From positions 652,501 to 716,500 of the forward strand of contig NZ_JABWMH010000003.1 in assembly GCF_013371215.1 (NCBI RefSeq): a stretch of DNA of 64,000 bases. The letters are read 5' to 3'. This document shows positions 37,427-45,175 of this stretch, one piece after another. The first letter of the stretch is position 1, and each line of letters opens with the position of its first letter. Below the pieces are notes generated by a model. It did no database searches. It was given only the letters and a program-made list of their open reading frames with translations, and was not told the DNA's origin. Position numbers and translations under genes: made by a program. The DNA comes from Parasphingorhabdus flavimaris (GTDB lineage: Bacteria > Pseudomonadota > Alphaproteobacteria > Sphingomonadales > Sphingomonadaceae).

Positions 37427-38080
37427 TCAAGGTATATTAGCAAAAAGATTGCCAGGGCCATGATCCTTCAGATGTTGGACGAATTGTCGCACAGCCTTCG
37501 CTGATTGAGAGACAGTCAGTTTGCGAGCCAATCCATCCGGCTGTTCGCACACTTCAGCGTAAGTCTTCCCGCCGAATTCGTCGGGACAAAAAATCGTATC
37601 CCAATAGAATTCCCTTTGCCCCTTCGGTTCGGTCGCGAGCGTTCCTCTTGTTTCGCCAACAAAGGTCCAGACGTTAACGCCATCGCAGTAGCCGACAACA
37701 GCTTGCGCAATGGCGACCTCCCCCGGGCGGCCAACTCTTTCGAGAAATCCCTCAGCCTGCAGAGAATCCCACATCGGTTGCGTTAGGCCACCTGGGAATC
37801 CTGTCGAATCTTGCCCCTCAAAAATGAGGCCAGCATGTTCGACGATGCAAGGCGTAAGCAGCTGCCGGTAGGCTGACCGAACCTTGTGGTCGACCATCTT
37901 GCTCAACGATATTTCAAGCGGTTCGTTGGTAGCTACGTTGGTGAATTGTAAATCACAGTAATCGCCAATTGGCGTCGGGTCTGCTCTCTGTCCTACGCTC
38001 AACGGCTCTTTCCGAAGGATCGCGATCTCATCGCGTTTGAACGAGCTTGAAGTTGCGTAAAAGACCGTTGGTGGTTTCAT
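37427..38080 (-). CDS. HAM1/ITPase-fold protein with altered active site (KomB-like)
   Basis: A 217-aa protein of the HAM1 (non-canonical purine NTP pyrophosphatase) fold. Family marks: FYATSSSFKRDEIAIL (nucleotide P-loop-like start), ISLSKMVDHKV (helix), VEHAGLIFEG and WDTIFCPDEFGGKTYAEV. In active enzymes the third block begins with DDSGL or EDTGL, whose second acidic residue is the catalytic Asp; here it is His82. The C-terminal SHR motif, which contacts nucleotide, is SQS (191-193). I infer a binding rather than hydrolysing role. It is the last gene of the operon, overlapping the SIR2 gene by 4 bp; HAM1 plus SIR2 is the sensor-effector pair of Kongming systems. Confidence 0.85.
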   Translation of the reverse strand: MKPPTVFYATSSSFKRDEIAILRKEPLSVGQRADPTPIGDYCDLQFTNVATNEPLEISLSKMVDHKVRSAYRQLLTPCIVEHAGLIFEGQDSTGFPGGLTQPMWDSLQAEGFLERVGRPGEVAIAQAVVGYCDGVNVWTFVGETRGTLATEPKGQREFYWDTIFCPDEFGGKTYAEVCEQPDGLARKLTVSQSAKAVRQFVQHLKDHGPGNLFANIP

Positions 38081-38910
38081 GCGGACATTTCCTGAAGAAC
38101 CTTGGCCGTCGCGGCCGTGCGATCATCGCCGTAGGTCGGGATTACGGTGACATTCCGCCGCTCGAACAGCTTAAACTCGAAATCTGAAGGGTTGTGGGAA
38201 ATAATGTAGGCGCGCTTACCGGAGACACTGTCGGGCAAGGTATCAAGAGCCGCATTAATTAGCTCGAAAAGTAGCGCTACGTTCATATCATTGAAGCTAT
38301 AGCCGATGAACAGTAACACCCGGTTAAGCAAATCTGAGCGCAGCTTCCAGTCCAAGGGGCCGTCGAATTGCATCCGCCGATAGTAGTGGCGTTCTGATAA
38401 AACCATATCTTCTGGACGATTAAAGTCGCCGTGGTATTTCACCACCTGCGAAATGTTCCCATTGCTGATCATTTCTCGCTCGGAGGTTATGGCAACGGCC
38501 TCTCGCCCGCAGAGACGCAGCGACCGTTCTATAAAATCATCGTAGTTAGTGGTGTAAAAAAGATTGCATTGATCCAGCGACGCCATAGTCTGATGCAGTG
38601 TTGAATCTGCAAGCTCACCATCAGACGGATCCATTCGTCGAACAAGCCAGTTTGTAAGTGGTGAAAAGCTGCCTTTTGTAAGCCTAAAATACTCCAGAAT
38701 TTGAAGATCGCTTCCTCGCATCCTGAGGAGGTCAGGTTCGGGATATTTCATGATTTTGCAGGCCACATCGACCAGTTCGCGCCAAGATGGTCCCGTCACC
38801 TCTTCGCCGCGAAAATCCCATTTGAACGACATCGAAGCACCAGCTCCAATGAAAGGAATGACTCTACCGGCTCGATAAAGGGACCTCAGCTCTTGCGGGC
38901 AGGACTCCAT
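38077..38910 (-). CDS. SIR2-family NADase-like effector (KomC-like)
   Basis: A 277-aa single-domain SIR2 protein of the defence-associated type. The NAD-binding motif is VIPFIGAGAS (residues 17-26). Catalytic motifs are TTNYDDFIE (Asn122, Asp124) and KYHGDF (His160), with IGYSFNDMN at 202-210. All catalytic residues are present. It lacks the zinc module of protein deacetylases. Such SIR2 proteins in ThsA, DSR and Kongming systems destroy NAD+ once triggered and stop phage growth. It overlaps the methyltransferase stop by 1 bp and the HAM1 start by 4 bp. Confidence 0.92.
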   Translation of the reverse strand: MESCPQELRSLYRAGRVIPFIGAGASMSFKWDFRGEEVTGPSWRELVDVACKIMKYPEPDLLRMRGSDLQILEYFRLTKGSFSPLTNWLVRRMDPSDGELADSTLHQTMASLDQCNLFYTTNYDDFIERSLRLCGREAVAITSEREMISNGNISQVVKYHGDFNRPEDMVLSERHYYRRMQFDGPLDWKLRSDLLNRVLLFIGYSFNDMNVALLFELINAALDTLPDSVSGKRAYIISHNPSDFEFKLFERRNVTVIPTYGDDRTAATAKVLQEMSA

Positions 38911-39527
38911 TACGCAGGCTTCTTCGCAATAAGGCGCGTCAGTGAGTGATGATGCGGAATACCATTGTGTGGATGTGTCTCATGCAAATCAGTATCTGTA
39001 AGTACCTGGGTGTGCCAACCGCCGAACTTCCCCGCATACCAATCATGTGGCATTAGCAGTGGTTCAAAGCCGGGGTGAGCTGAGAGGTCCTGTGAGCGAT
39101 CGTTAAACGCTACGAGTATCACCGTCCCTTCAGGCTTAGTGAGGCGCTGCACATCATTTATCAAAGCGACAGCTTCTGCTTCAGAATTCATGCAATGTAG
39201 CAATCCGTAGGCGACGACCACATCATACGTCCCGTCAGATTGCGAGGCAGCAAAACTCGTAGCGTCTGCGATGTGCCAGTCAATAGGACTATTTCTAAAT
39301 ATGGATTTGCCATTCGTTATCGCATCCTGCGAACAGTCAACTGCAATCGCGGCCGCCCCGGCTGCTGTGAACGCACTCGCGTTCTTGCCTTCACCACACC
39401 CTAGGTCGAGAATGACATTTCCTCTTACAGAATGTTCGTCGAGAAACAGCTTAACAAGGCTGCCTGGGCTTTCGCCCCAAAAACACGGGACAGCGGAATA
39501 CCCGTCATCGTAACCACCGTTTTTCAT
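38910..39527 (-). CDS. Class I SAM-dependent methyltransferase of the SIR2/HAM1 operon
   Basis: A 205-aa methyltransferase. Motif I is VILDLGCGEGKNASAFTAAG (38-57), the acidic end of strand 2 is AVDCS (62-66) and motif IV is YDVVVAYGLLHCM. It resembles small-molecule methyltransferases (TehB/Methyltransf_31-like) more than DNA or RNA enzymes: there is no target-recognition domain and no NPPY motif. With a nucleotide-kinase fusion upstream and a HAM1 sensor downstream, a nucleotide or nucleoside is the inferred substrate. The start overlaps the upstream stop by 4 bp (ATGA). Confidence 0.88.
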   Translation of the reverse strand: MKNGGYDDGYSAVPCFWGESPGSLVKLFLDEHSVRGNVILDLGCGEGKNASAFTAAGAAAIAVDCSQDAITNGKSIFRNSPIDWHIADATSFAASQSDGTYDVVVAYGLLHCMNSEAEAVALINDVQRLTKPEGTVILVAFNDRSQDLSAHPGFEPLLMPHDWYAGKFGGWHTQVLTDTDLHETHPHNGIPHHHSLTRLIAKKPA

Positions 39528-41086
39528 TGTCTCAATCCTAATTTGGCCAGCATCTCATTGATTGCCTTCTCATATTCAACCAACCCAATCCAGTTATAAA
39601 GAATGACGTCGGCGTCTTGAATAATGTATCTCACTTGGCCTTCGACAGGCGCGTTATAGAGATCAACGAAAGAGTCAAAATCAATGTCCCTCAAACCATA
39701 GTCTTCACGCATCCGATACATTTCAAATGCGACATCAGGCGGGGTGTAGACGTACATGAGAGCCAACGGGACGTCCGACATCTCTTTAAGCTCTGCCAGC
39801 GTCTCTGGATGACGAATTCCATCGATGACGATCCGTTCGCCCGCTATTTGCCTCGCGGCGCTATCAAGAGCAGCTGCTAATTTCCTTGGCCCATCTGGTT
39901 TCGAAATGAATTCGAACGCCGCCTTTTGAAAGACAGCTCGATCAGACGCGGGCACTGGAGGAATACCAATTAGCTTAGCCAGCACCTCACCGCTGTTGAT
40001 CTGTTCGTAGCCAGCTCGATCGATTAACGCATTTGTAGTTGCGGACTTGCCCGAGCCAATCGCGCCAACGACACAGGCGATATGACGGCCTCGAAACACG
40101 TTTTGACGCTGTATTCTGTAACTAGGAGTGGTGCGAAGAGCTTGGGGATAGAACTCCCGAATACAAAGCTGCGACCAATACTCAAAGTCTGAAAGATTGA
40201 GTGGCTCATGCCTGGTATCAATCCAGCGAAGACGGTTGATGGACGCCTCTCCTCGTTGTGGCCTCTCCCATTTAGAAAAATCCTCAACCCAATATCGCAT
40301 GACAATGGCTAAATGACGGACACCAACCGCTGAGGAATTGTCATTTAAGACGCCCAAAATTTCTAACTTCTCTGGGTCAATCTGCGGGCGCCCAGAGGGC
40401 AGATTAATCTCCTCGCCAATCTCACGAACTGCGTTTGCTCGAATTCCCAAATCGGTCTGCGTGAAAAGGGAAAGATCGGCGTCAGTAACGTGACCACCAA
40501 AGCCAACGCACCTCGCGCCTCGCAGAAATGAGGCTGCACGGTTGTATTGCCCACGGACGAACGAGAGGATTTTCGTCTCGTGTTGAACGATCGTGTATGT
40601 AACGAACTGCTTGAGATCATCACGGGTTTCAGCCTCAGTTCGCGGAAGGTACGTCACCAACCGTCGGTCGAGAAGCTTCTCTGGCGACTCAAACGGGCCC
40701 AAGCCGATGCCCTGGAAATCCAAAATCGAGCGATATTTGTCTCGGTGAATCGCCAACACCTTTTCCGAACTTGGTGGTGCTTCACGTCGTGGGGCGGTAT
40801 AGACTTCGAGCCCTTTATCGGCGGCGCCCTCCTTGCCGAGAAGGTCGCGCAAGAAAAATTGACCTTTTGCAATTCGGACAAATTTAGATTCCGTACCGTT
40901 GCGGAGAATTTCCATGCTCAGCCGCGACTGCATGGATTTCTGAGGCGTCTTACTAATGTCCTGATCATCAAACAGTTGATCATCCAGGCCACGATCTACT
41001 AGCTCGGCTGCGCGTAGTGGCCGACCTACTTTACGCAGGACTGTCTCAGCAACCCAAAGGTATGTAGCTTCCCCTATGTTGGCCAA
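39524..41086 (-). CDS. HARE-HTH / Nudix / P-loop nucleotide-kinase fusion protein
   Basis: A 520-aa three-domain protein. Residues 6-82 form a HARE-HTH winged helix (YLWVAETVLRKVGRPLRAAE, ending FVRIAKGQFFL), a domain linked to modified DNA or RNA. Residues about 110-320 form a Nudix-like domain with GFGGHVTDAD (195-204) and REIGEEINL (221-229), an atypical Nudix box with a long insert. Residues 334-520 form a P-loop kinase: Walker A GAIGSGKS (341-348), IDGIRHPET (421-429) and a substrate-binding lid region, like deoxynucleoside-monophosphate kinases. Start is TTG at 41086; it is kept because the HARE domain begins at once. First gene of the operon. Confidence 0.85.
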   Translation of the reverse strand: MANIGEATYLWVAETVLRKVGRPLRAAELVDRGLDDQLFDDQDISKTPQKSMQSRLSMEILRNGTESKFVRIAKGQFFLRDLLGKEGAADKGLEVYTAPRREAPPSSEKVLAIHRDKYRSILDFQGIGLGPFESPEKLLDRRLVTYLPRTEAETRDDLKQFVTYTIVQHETKILSFVRGQYNRAASFLRGARCVGFGGHVTDADLSLFTQTDLGIRANAVREIGEEINLPSGRPQIDPEKLEILGVLNDNSSAVGVRHLAIVMRYWVEDFSKWERPQRGEASINRLRWIDTRHEPLNLSDFEYWSQLCIREFYPQALRTTPSYRIQRQNVFRGRHIACVVGAIGSGKSATTNALIDRAGYEQINSGEVLAKLIGIPPVPASDRAVFQKAAFEFISKPDGPRKLAAALDSAARQIAGERIVIDGIRHPETLAELKEMSDVPLALMYVYTPPDVAFEMYRMREDYGLRDIDFDSFVDLYNAPVEGQVRYIIQDADVILYNWIGLVEYEKAINEMLAKLGLRQ

Positions 41087-41320
41087 TGTTTCGCTCTTTT
41101 TCCCTCTCGAAGATGCACTTCGTTATGAAACTTGGCTCAAGCCATTGAGAAATGCCAGCCTACTCAGAGGTACTTATAGACTGATAGGACGTGGGTACGA
41201 AAGAAAATTGATTGGGAGGAAAGTCGGGCGTCTAATATCCGATCATTTCACCTAAAAGCGGCCTGTTCGCAATCGGCCTAAAAGTGGCCGTCTTTGTCAG
41301 GTCAGCGGTATGATCGCTCC

Positions 41321-41806
41321 CTACCCAATTGCTGCCATTCCAGTATTTATCAGAATTGAGGCCTTGCTACCGGATTGCTTTTGAACTTTGTTTGCGACCT
41401 CTTCCATCGTAGCTAGCAGCCGGTTAATTTCAGAAACGGAATTCACCATAGCTGGTTCGTATCGAGAGATCAGGTATTCACGATTGTTAGCTAACGTTTT
41501 TAGATGGTCGGCAGTTTTCTTGCGTAGCACCAAGCCGTTGTTCGTAGATAATTCAGCGCGTCTTTGCATGTCGTGCTGTAGCGCGCGAATTTCACTCGGC
41601 TTCATTCCGTTTTGGAGCAAGAAACTGTTGAGAAACAGCTCGATCGCTTGAATAGCGCAAAGTCGAAAGGGAGCAGTTGAAAGAGGCTGTTTGGTCTTGA
41701 GTAGTCCACGCAGCGCAGTGGCGGCTTGCCGATATTCTTCAGCCAACGCTAAAATTTCTTGCGGCTGAGATACCTCGCCGGGATAGGGTTGTGCTGGACT
41801 GGACAT
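41321..41806 (-). CDS. HEPN-like helical protein
   Basis: A 161-aa all-helical protein. The stretch CAIQAIELFLNSFLLQNGM, then SEIRALQHDMQRR resembles HEPN domains (helix with AxELxLK, then HDL). The RNase motif Rx4-6H is not exact (RALQH), so activity is doubtful. It lies between the integrase and the four-gene operon on the same strand, with 234 bp to the operon start. It could be an ancillary defence protein or unrelated. Confidence 0.5.
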   Translation of the reverse strand: MSSPAQPYPGEVSQPQEILALAEEYRQAATALRGLLKTKQPLSTAPFRLCAIQAIELFLNSFLLQNGMKPSEIRALQHDMQRRAELSTNNGLVLRKKTADHLKTLANNREYLISRYEPAMVNSVSEINRLLATMEEVANKVQKQSGSKASILINTGMAAIG

Positions 41807-41862
41807 ATCTCAACACTTAATATCGAAGCGCTCAATATTGAGTTAAGACATGAATTGGATGC

Positions 41863-43029
41863 CTATCGTTCAGCAGCTTTCAGGCTTTCATCTATGAGAG
41901 TTGTGATGTCGTTCGCCGCAGCGATAATAGGTTCTGTCGCCAAATGAGCATAGCGGGCCGTCGTCTGAACCTGCGTGTGCCCAAGTAGCTTGCCGATCAT
42001 TGGGAGGCTCATGCCGTTGCTAACCGCAATCGAGGCAAAAGTATGCCGCAAGTCATGAATGCGTGCATCTTTAAGCCCAGCCCGTCCGCGCACACGTTGC
42101 CAGAACGGCTGGAGGTCGGTGAGATGGGCACCGGGATTGCGACCTACAATGACATATGGGTTGTCAGCGTACCGTTCAATTTGCTCAATCACATCAACCG
42201 CCGCCTGCCCAAGATGTACTGTTTTTGCACCGGTTTTGGAGTCAGGAAGATTCAACACATTATTGTCGAGGTCGACCCACTGCCATTCGAGTTTCATAAT
42301 TTCGTTGAGCCTGCAGCCGGTAAATAGCAGCAGTCGAACAGCTGCGATGGCGGATGGTAACTCGATATGTTCATTTTCCATTTCGGCCAGCACCCGCCCG
42401 ATGGATTGCAGCTCGCCTGCCGAGTAGTAGCGCTCACGCTTTTTTTCGGGATATTTTTTGATGTGGCGACGCGGGTTTGTTCCGTCAGGTCTCAATCCCC
42501 AGAGCTCAGCAAGGTTGAACATTTTCGATATAATCTCGAGATTGCGGTTTGCCTGATACGGCCGGTGCCGCCAATCATGATGAAATTTGGAGATGTCGGC
42601 TCGGGTGACATCAGTGATCCGCAATGACCCAATGGCAGGGAGTATAAACAGCTTCAGGTTACGCCGATATTCCTTAGCCGTGCTCGCTTTGAGATGGACG
42701 GCACAGTGTTCATCGTCAAATCTCGAGGCGAGTTCGCTAACGGTGAGGGCAGTGCGGCGCTCGCGCTTTTCTTGCAGTGGGTCGATGTCGTTGCGTATCT
42801 TCGCGAGGTTGTTCATCGCTAAACCTCGAGCCTGGTCGACCGTCATTGCTCCATATTGCCCGAGCGACATGCGGCGTGATGTCCGGCCATGCCGATATTG
42901 TAATACGAACTTGATCCGGCCGGTTGGAAACACGCGAACGCCAAAACCAGAGAGCTCGCTTTCCCAAATGAAATAGTCCTTGTCCTTTATCTTTAATCCT
43001 TCAATCATCCGCTTCGTCAGTTTCGTCAT
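41863..43029 (-). CDS. int: Tyrosine recombinase (integrase) of the tRNA-fMet island
   Basis: A 388-aa integrase. An N-terminal arm-binding domain (DUF4102-like, SGFGVRVFPTGRIKFVLQYR) is followed by a core-binding domain (about 95-190). The catalytic domain carries Arg240 (FTGCRLNEI), Lys265 (DSKTG), HDLRHTF (His325, Arg328), LLGHTQ (His351) and Tyr360. All catalytic residues are present. The gene starts 193 bp inside the right 46-bp repeat, reading into the island. It should recombine attL and attR to free the 39.4-kb circle. Confidence 0.95.
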   Translation of the reverse strand: MTKLTKRMIEGLKIKDKDYFIWESELSGFGVRVFPTGRIKFVLQYRHGRTSRRMSLGQYGAMTVDQARGLAMNNLAKIRNDIDPLQEKRERRTALTVSELASRFDDEHCAVHLKASTAKEYRRNLKLFILPAIGSLRITDVTRADISKFHHDWRHRPYQANRNLEIISKMFNLAELWGLRPDGTNPRRHIKKYPEKKRERYYSAGELQSIGRVLAEMENEHIELPSAIAAVRLLLFTGCRLNEIMKLEWQWVDLDNNVLNLPDSKTGAKTVHLGQAAVDVIEQIERYADNPYVIVGRNPGAHLTDLQPFWQRVRGRAGLKDARIHDLRHTFASIAVSNGMSLPMIGKLLGHTQVQTTARYAHLATEPIIAAANDITTLIDESLKAAER

Positions 43030-43068
43030 TTTTAGCCTCCTGTTACCAGCCGGCTTTCGAGGGTCTCA

Positions 43069-43091
43069 ACTGTAAGCATATAGTAAGCAAG
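43069..43091 (+). repeat. Right 23-bp arm-type repeat
   Basis: Identical to 3969-3991 and in the same orientation, with the two GTAAGCA boxes at 43072 and 43083. It lies 40 bp ahead of the integrase start and 131 bp inside attR. It may also allow the integrase to repress its own gene. Confidence 0.6.
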
Positions 43092-43221
43092 AGGATGAGA
43101 ACCGGTGCGAAAGTCTGCGTAGCCACACAGCCAAAACAGCGGCAAACAGTCAAGCTAAGCTATTGAAAATAAGGATTATTGCGTAGTATTGCGCAAAAGA
43201 AGGTAGGGATGAAGCTGAGCC

Positions 43222-43267
43222 CTCATAACCTGAAGGTCGTAGGTTCAAATCCTACTCCCGCAACCAA
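43222..43267 (+). repeat. attR: 46-bp tRNA-fMet 3' fragment
   Basis: A perfect copy of 3859-3904 without the 5' half of the tRNA. It is not a functional tRNA. The terminator just right of it probably belonged to the original tRNA gene before integration. Confidence 0.85.
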
Positions 43268-43274
43268 ATAAAAT

Positions 43275-43306
43275 AGGCCCCGCTACATACAGCGGGGCCT
43301 TTTTTG
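43275..43306 (+). terminator. Rho-independent terminator (ancestral tRNA-fMet terminator)
   Basis: The arms AGGCCCCGCT and AGCGGGGCCT surround the loop ACATAC, followed by six T. Its place 8 bp after the tRNA 3' fragment indicates that it ended the rrn operon before the island inserted. Confidence 0.85.
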
Positions 43307-43422
43307 TGGCCGGGATATACGAACGGAACGCTTGTAAAATGTCCGCTTTCTGGCAGCTGAAGGGAACCAGTTGGCCAGTGGCTGCGTTATCGGAGCAGTT
43401 GTAGCAAAATCGGAAGTTCCCA

Positions 43423-43827
43423 ATGACCCCGCAGATCATGATTGTCGAAGACGAGTTTCTCATAGCCATGGAGATGGAGCAGATCGTCGGCAATCTGGGT
43501 TACAACTGTATCGGCGTTGCCGATGACACCGAATCGGCGATCGAACTGGTTTTGAAAAAGCCCGATATTGCGATGGTCGATGTCAATCTGAGCGACGGGC
43601 CGACCGGTCCGGAAATCGGGGCACGCCTTGCCAATGAATATGATGTCAAGGTCGTGTTTGTTACCGCCAATCCCAAGCAGCTGGGGAACGGCGTCAAGGG
43701 CACGCTTGGCGCGTTGACCAAGCCTCTGGAGATCGAGGTGTTGAAAGACATGCTGGATTATCTGGTGAAAGTGGCAAACGACAGGGATGACGCTGAACCG
43801 CCGCGGAGAATGCAACTGTTCAACTGA
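43423..43827 (+). CDS. Single-domain response regulator
   Basis: A 134-aa CheY-like receiver only. The acidic pocket is E9-D10, the phospho-acceptor Asp53 lies in AMVDVNL, Thr81 in FVTAN and Lys100 in LTKP. It has no output domain. The adjacent HWE kinase gene points towards it (convergent, 6 bp apart), so the two are probable partners in a sphingomonad signalling branch. Confidence 0.9.
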   Translation: MTPQIMIVEDEFLIAMEMEQIVGNLGYNCIGVADDTESAIELVLKKPDIAMVDVNLSDGPTGPEIGARLANEYDVKVVFVTANPKQLGNGVKGTLGALTKPLEIEVLKDMLDYLVKVANDRDDAEPPRRMQLFN

Positions 43828-43833
43828 CAGACG

Positions 43834-44907
43834 TCAGCGCGCCAGGCGCGAAGCCTGTACTTCCATCATGATCTGCAGTCCGGTTGGCAGCCATGATCTT
43901 TCGAGCGATCCCCCAAGCTGCTGGGTGACCGACATATCGACAAGCTTTGATCCAAATCCCGAACGGGCCGGCGCGCCGGAAATGGCAGCCCCTCCGCTTT
44001 CGGTCCAATTGAACCGCAACATGCCCCCATCGGGTGAAATCACCACATCGACGCGCCCGTGCTCGGCGGCAAGTGCGCCATATTTCATCGAGTTGGTTGC
44101 CAGTTCATGGAAAACCAGAGCAACCGGTGTTGCTGCGCGATCGCTGACCACTATATCACCTCCCGAAATCGTGAGCCGCTGGTCTGTAAAGGCCGGGTAG
44201 GACGCAAATATCTCCGACAGGAGATGCCGGATCGTGACTTCCTTGCTATCCCCCTCAGGCTTGTCATTATGCGGACGGACATATTCGTGGGCGCGCCCCA
44301 ATGCGGCGATCCGGCCTTTCAACGTGTCAGCCATCGCGGCCAATTTTTCGTCCCCGCGAAGGGTCATGCTGACCAGACCGGATATTATCGCAAATATATT
44401 CTTGATCCGATGGCTGAGTTCCTGGCTGAGTATCTCGTTGTGGCTGGCAATCTGCTTTGCGTCTTCGATATCGGTGCATGTGCCGATCCAGCGCTGTATC
44501 TTTTGATCCGGCCCGATAATCGGTAGCGCACGCCCGAGAACCCAGCGATATTGGCCCGAGCGGTGACGCAGCCGATATTCGACTTCATAAGGTTCGCCGG
44601 TGGCAAGGCTGAGCTTCCATCGTCTCCAGGCCTCCGGTTGGTCATCGGGATGGAACATGTCAGCCCAGGCTTCGCCGTCGGTCGATCCGGCGGGGGCTCC
44701 GGTAAATTCATACCAGCGCGCATTATAATAGTCATGGTCACCGTCGGGCAGGGTCGACCAGACCATTTGGGGCATCGTGTCGGCAAGAGCGTGAAAGGCA
44801 TCGCCGCTCAGCTGCAACGCCCCCCGCTCCTGAAGTTGGGAGTCGCTATGCCGCCGGTCTCGATATTCGTCGAGCCGGAAATTCTTGATTTCGCTTCGGG
44901 TGGGCAT
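43834..44907 (-). CDS. PAS-containing HWE-family sensor histidine kinase
   Basis: A 357-aa soluble kinase. A PAS domain occupies about 36-155 (TMPQMVWSTLPDG, then DMFHPDDQPEAW). The phospho-acceptor helix is LSQELSHRIKNIFAIISGL with His166, and the HWE-type ATPase follows (HELATNSMKYGAL, RFNWTESGG, GFGSKLVDMSVTQQLGG). No membrane segment is present. The PAS type resembles light or redox sensing LOV-like PAS, but the LOV cysteine motif is absent. Partner is probably the neighbouring receiver protein. Confidence 0.92.
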   Translation of the reverse strand: MPTRSEIKNFRLDEYRDRRHSDSQLQERGALQLSGDAFHALADTMPQMVWSTLPDGDHDYYNARWYEFTGAPAGSTDGEAWADMFHPDDQPEAWRRWKLSLATGEPYEVEYRLRHRSGQYRWVLGRALPIIGPDQKIQRWIGTCTDIEDAKQIASHNEILSQELSHRIKNIFAIISGLVSMTLRGDEKLAAMADTLKGRIAALGRAHEYVRPHNDKPEGDSKEVTIRHLLSEIFASYPAFTDQRLTISGGDIVVSDRAATPVALVFHELATNSMKYGALAAEHGRVDVVISPDGGMLRFNWTESGGAAISGAPARSGFGSKLVDMSVTQQLGGSLERSWLPTGLQIMMEVQASRLAR

Positions 44908-45175
44908 GATCAGCTTTCACTGTATATTGGGAGGAAATCGGGCGGTGCGTTACATTTGTTATCGTCGCCCCCGAACTGATCGATTTAGTATATTCTCGTC
45001 AAAAGTAACCAAATATTTTGCTCGGAAGGACGCTTTTTTGGAGCGGCTATCTGGTCGCGGAGGTTTGACGCTGGCTTTGCGGTCTGCGGCGACTGATGAC
45101 GATTGCCCCGCTAGCTGGTTTGCGGCATGGATATTTCGGGGTTTCGAACCGGGGCAAATAGCGGGAAAGACAGGC

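Noticed and set aside
37427-38080. Housekeeping dITP/XTP pyrophosphatase RdgB
   Set aside because: Catalytic Asp and SHR motif are replaced, and the gene is embedded in a SIR2 operon rather than near rph/hemW.
38077-38910. Protein deacetylase (classical sirtuin)
   Set aside because: No zinc-binding cysteine module; motifs match the SIR2 domain of defence effectors.
43222-43267. Second tRNA-fMet gene
   Set aside because: Only the 3' half is present; it is an attachment-site fragment.
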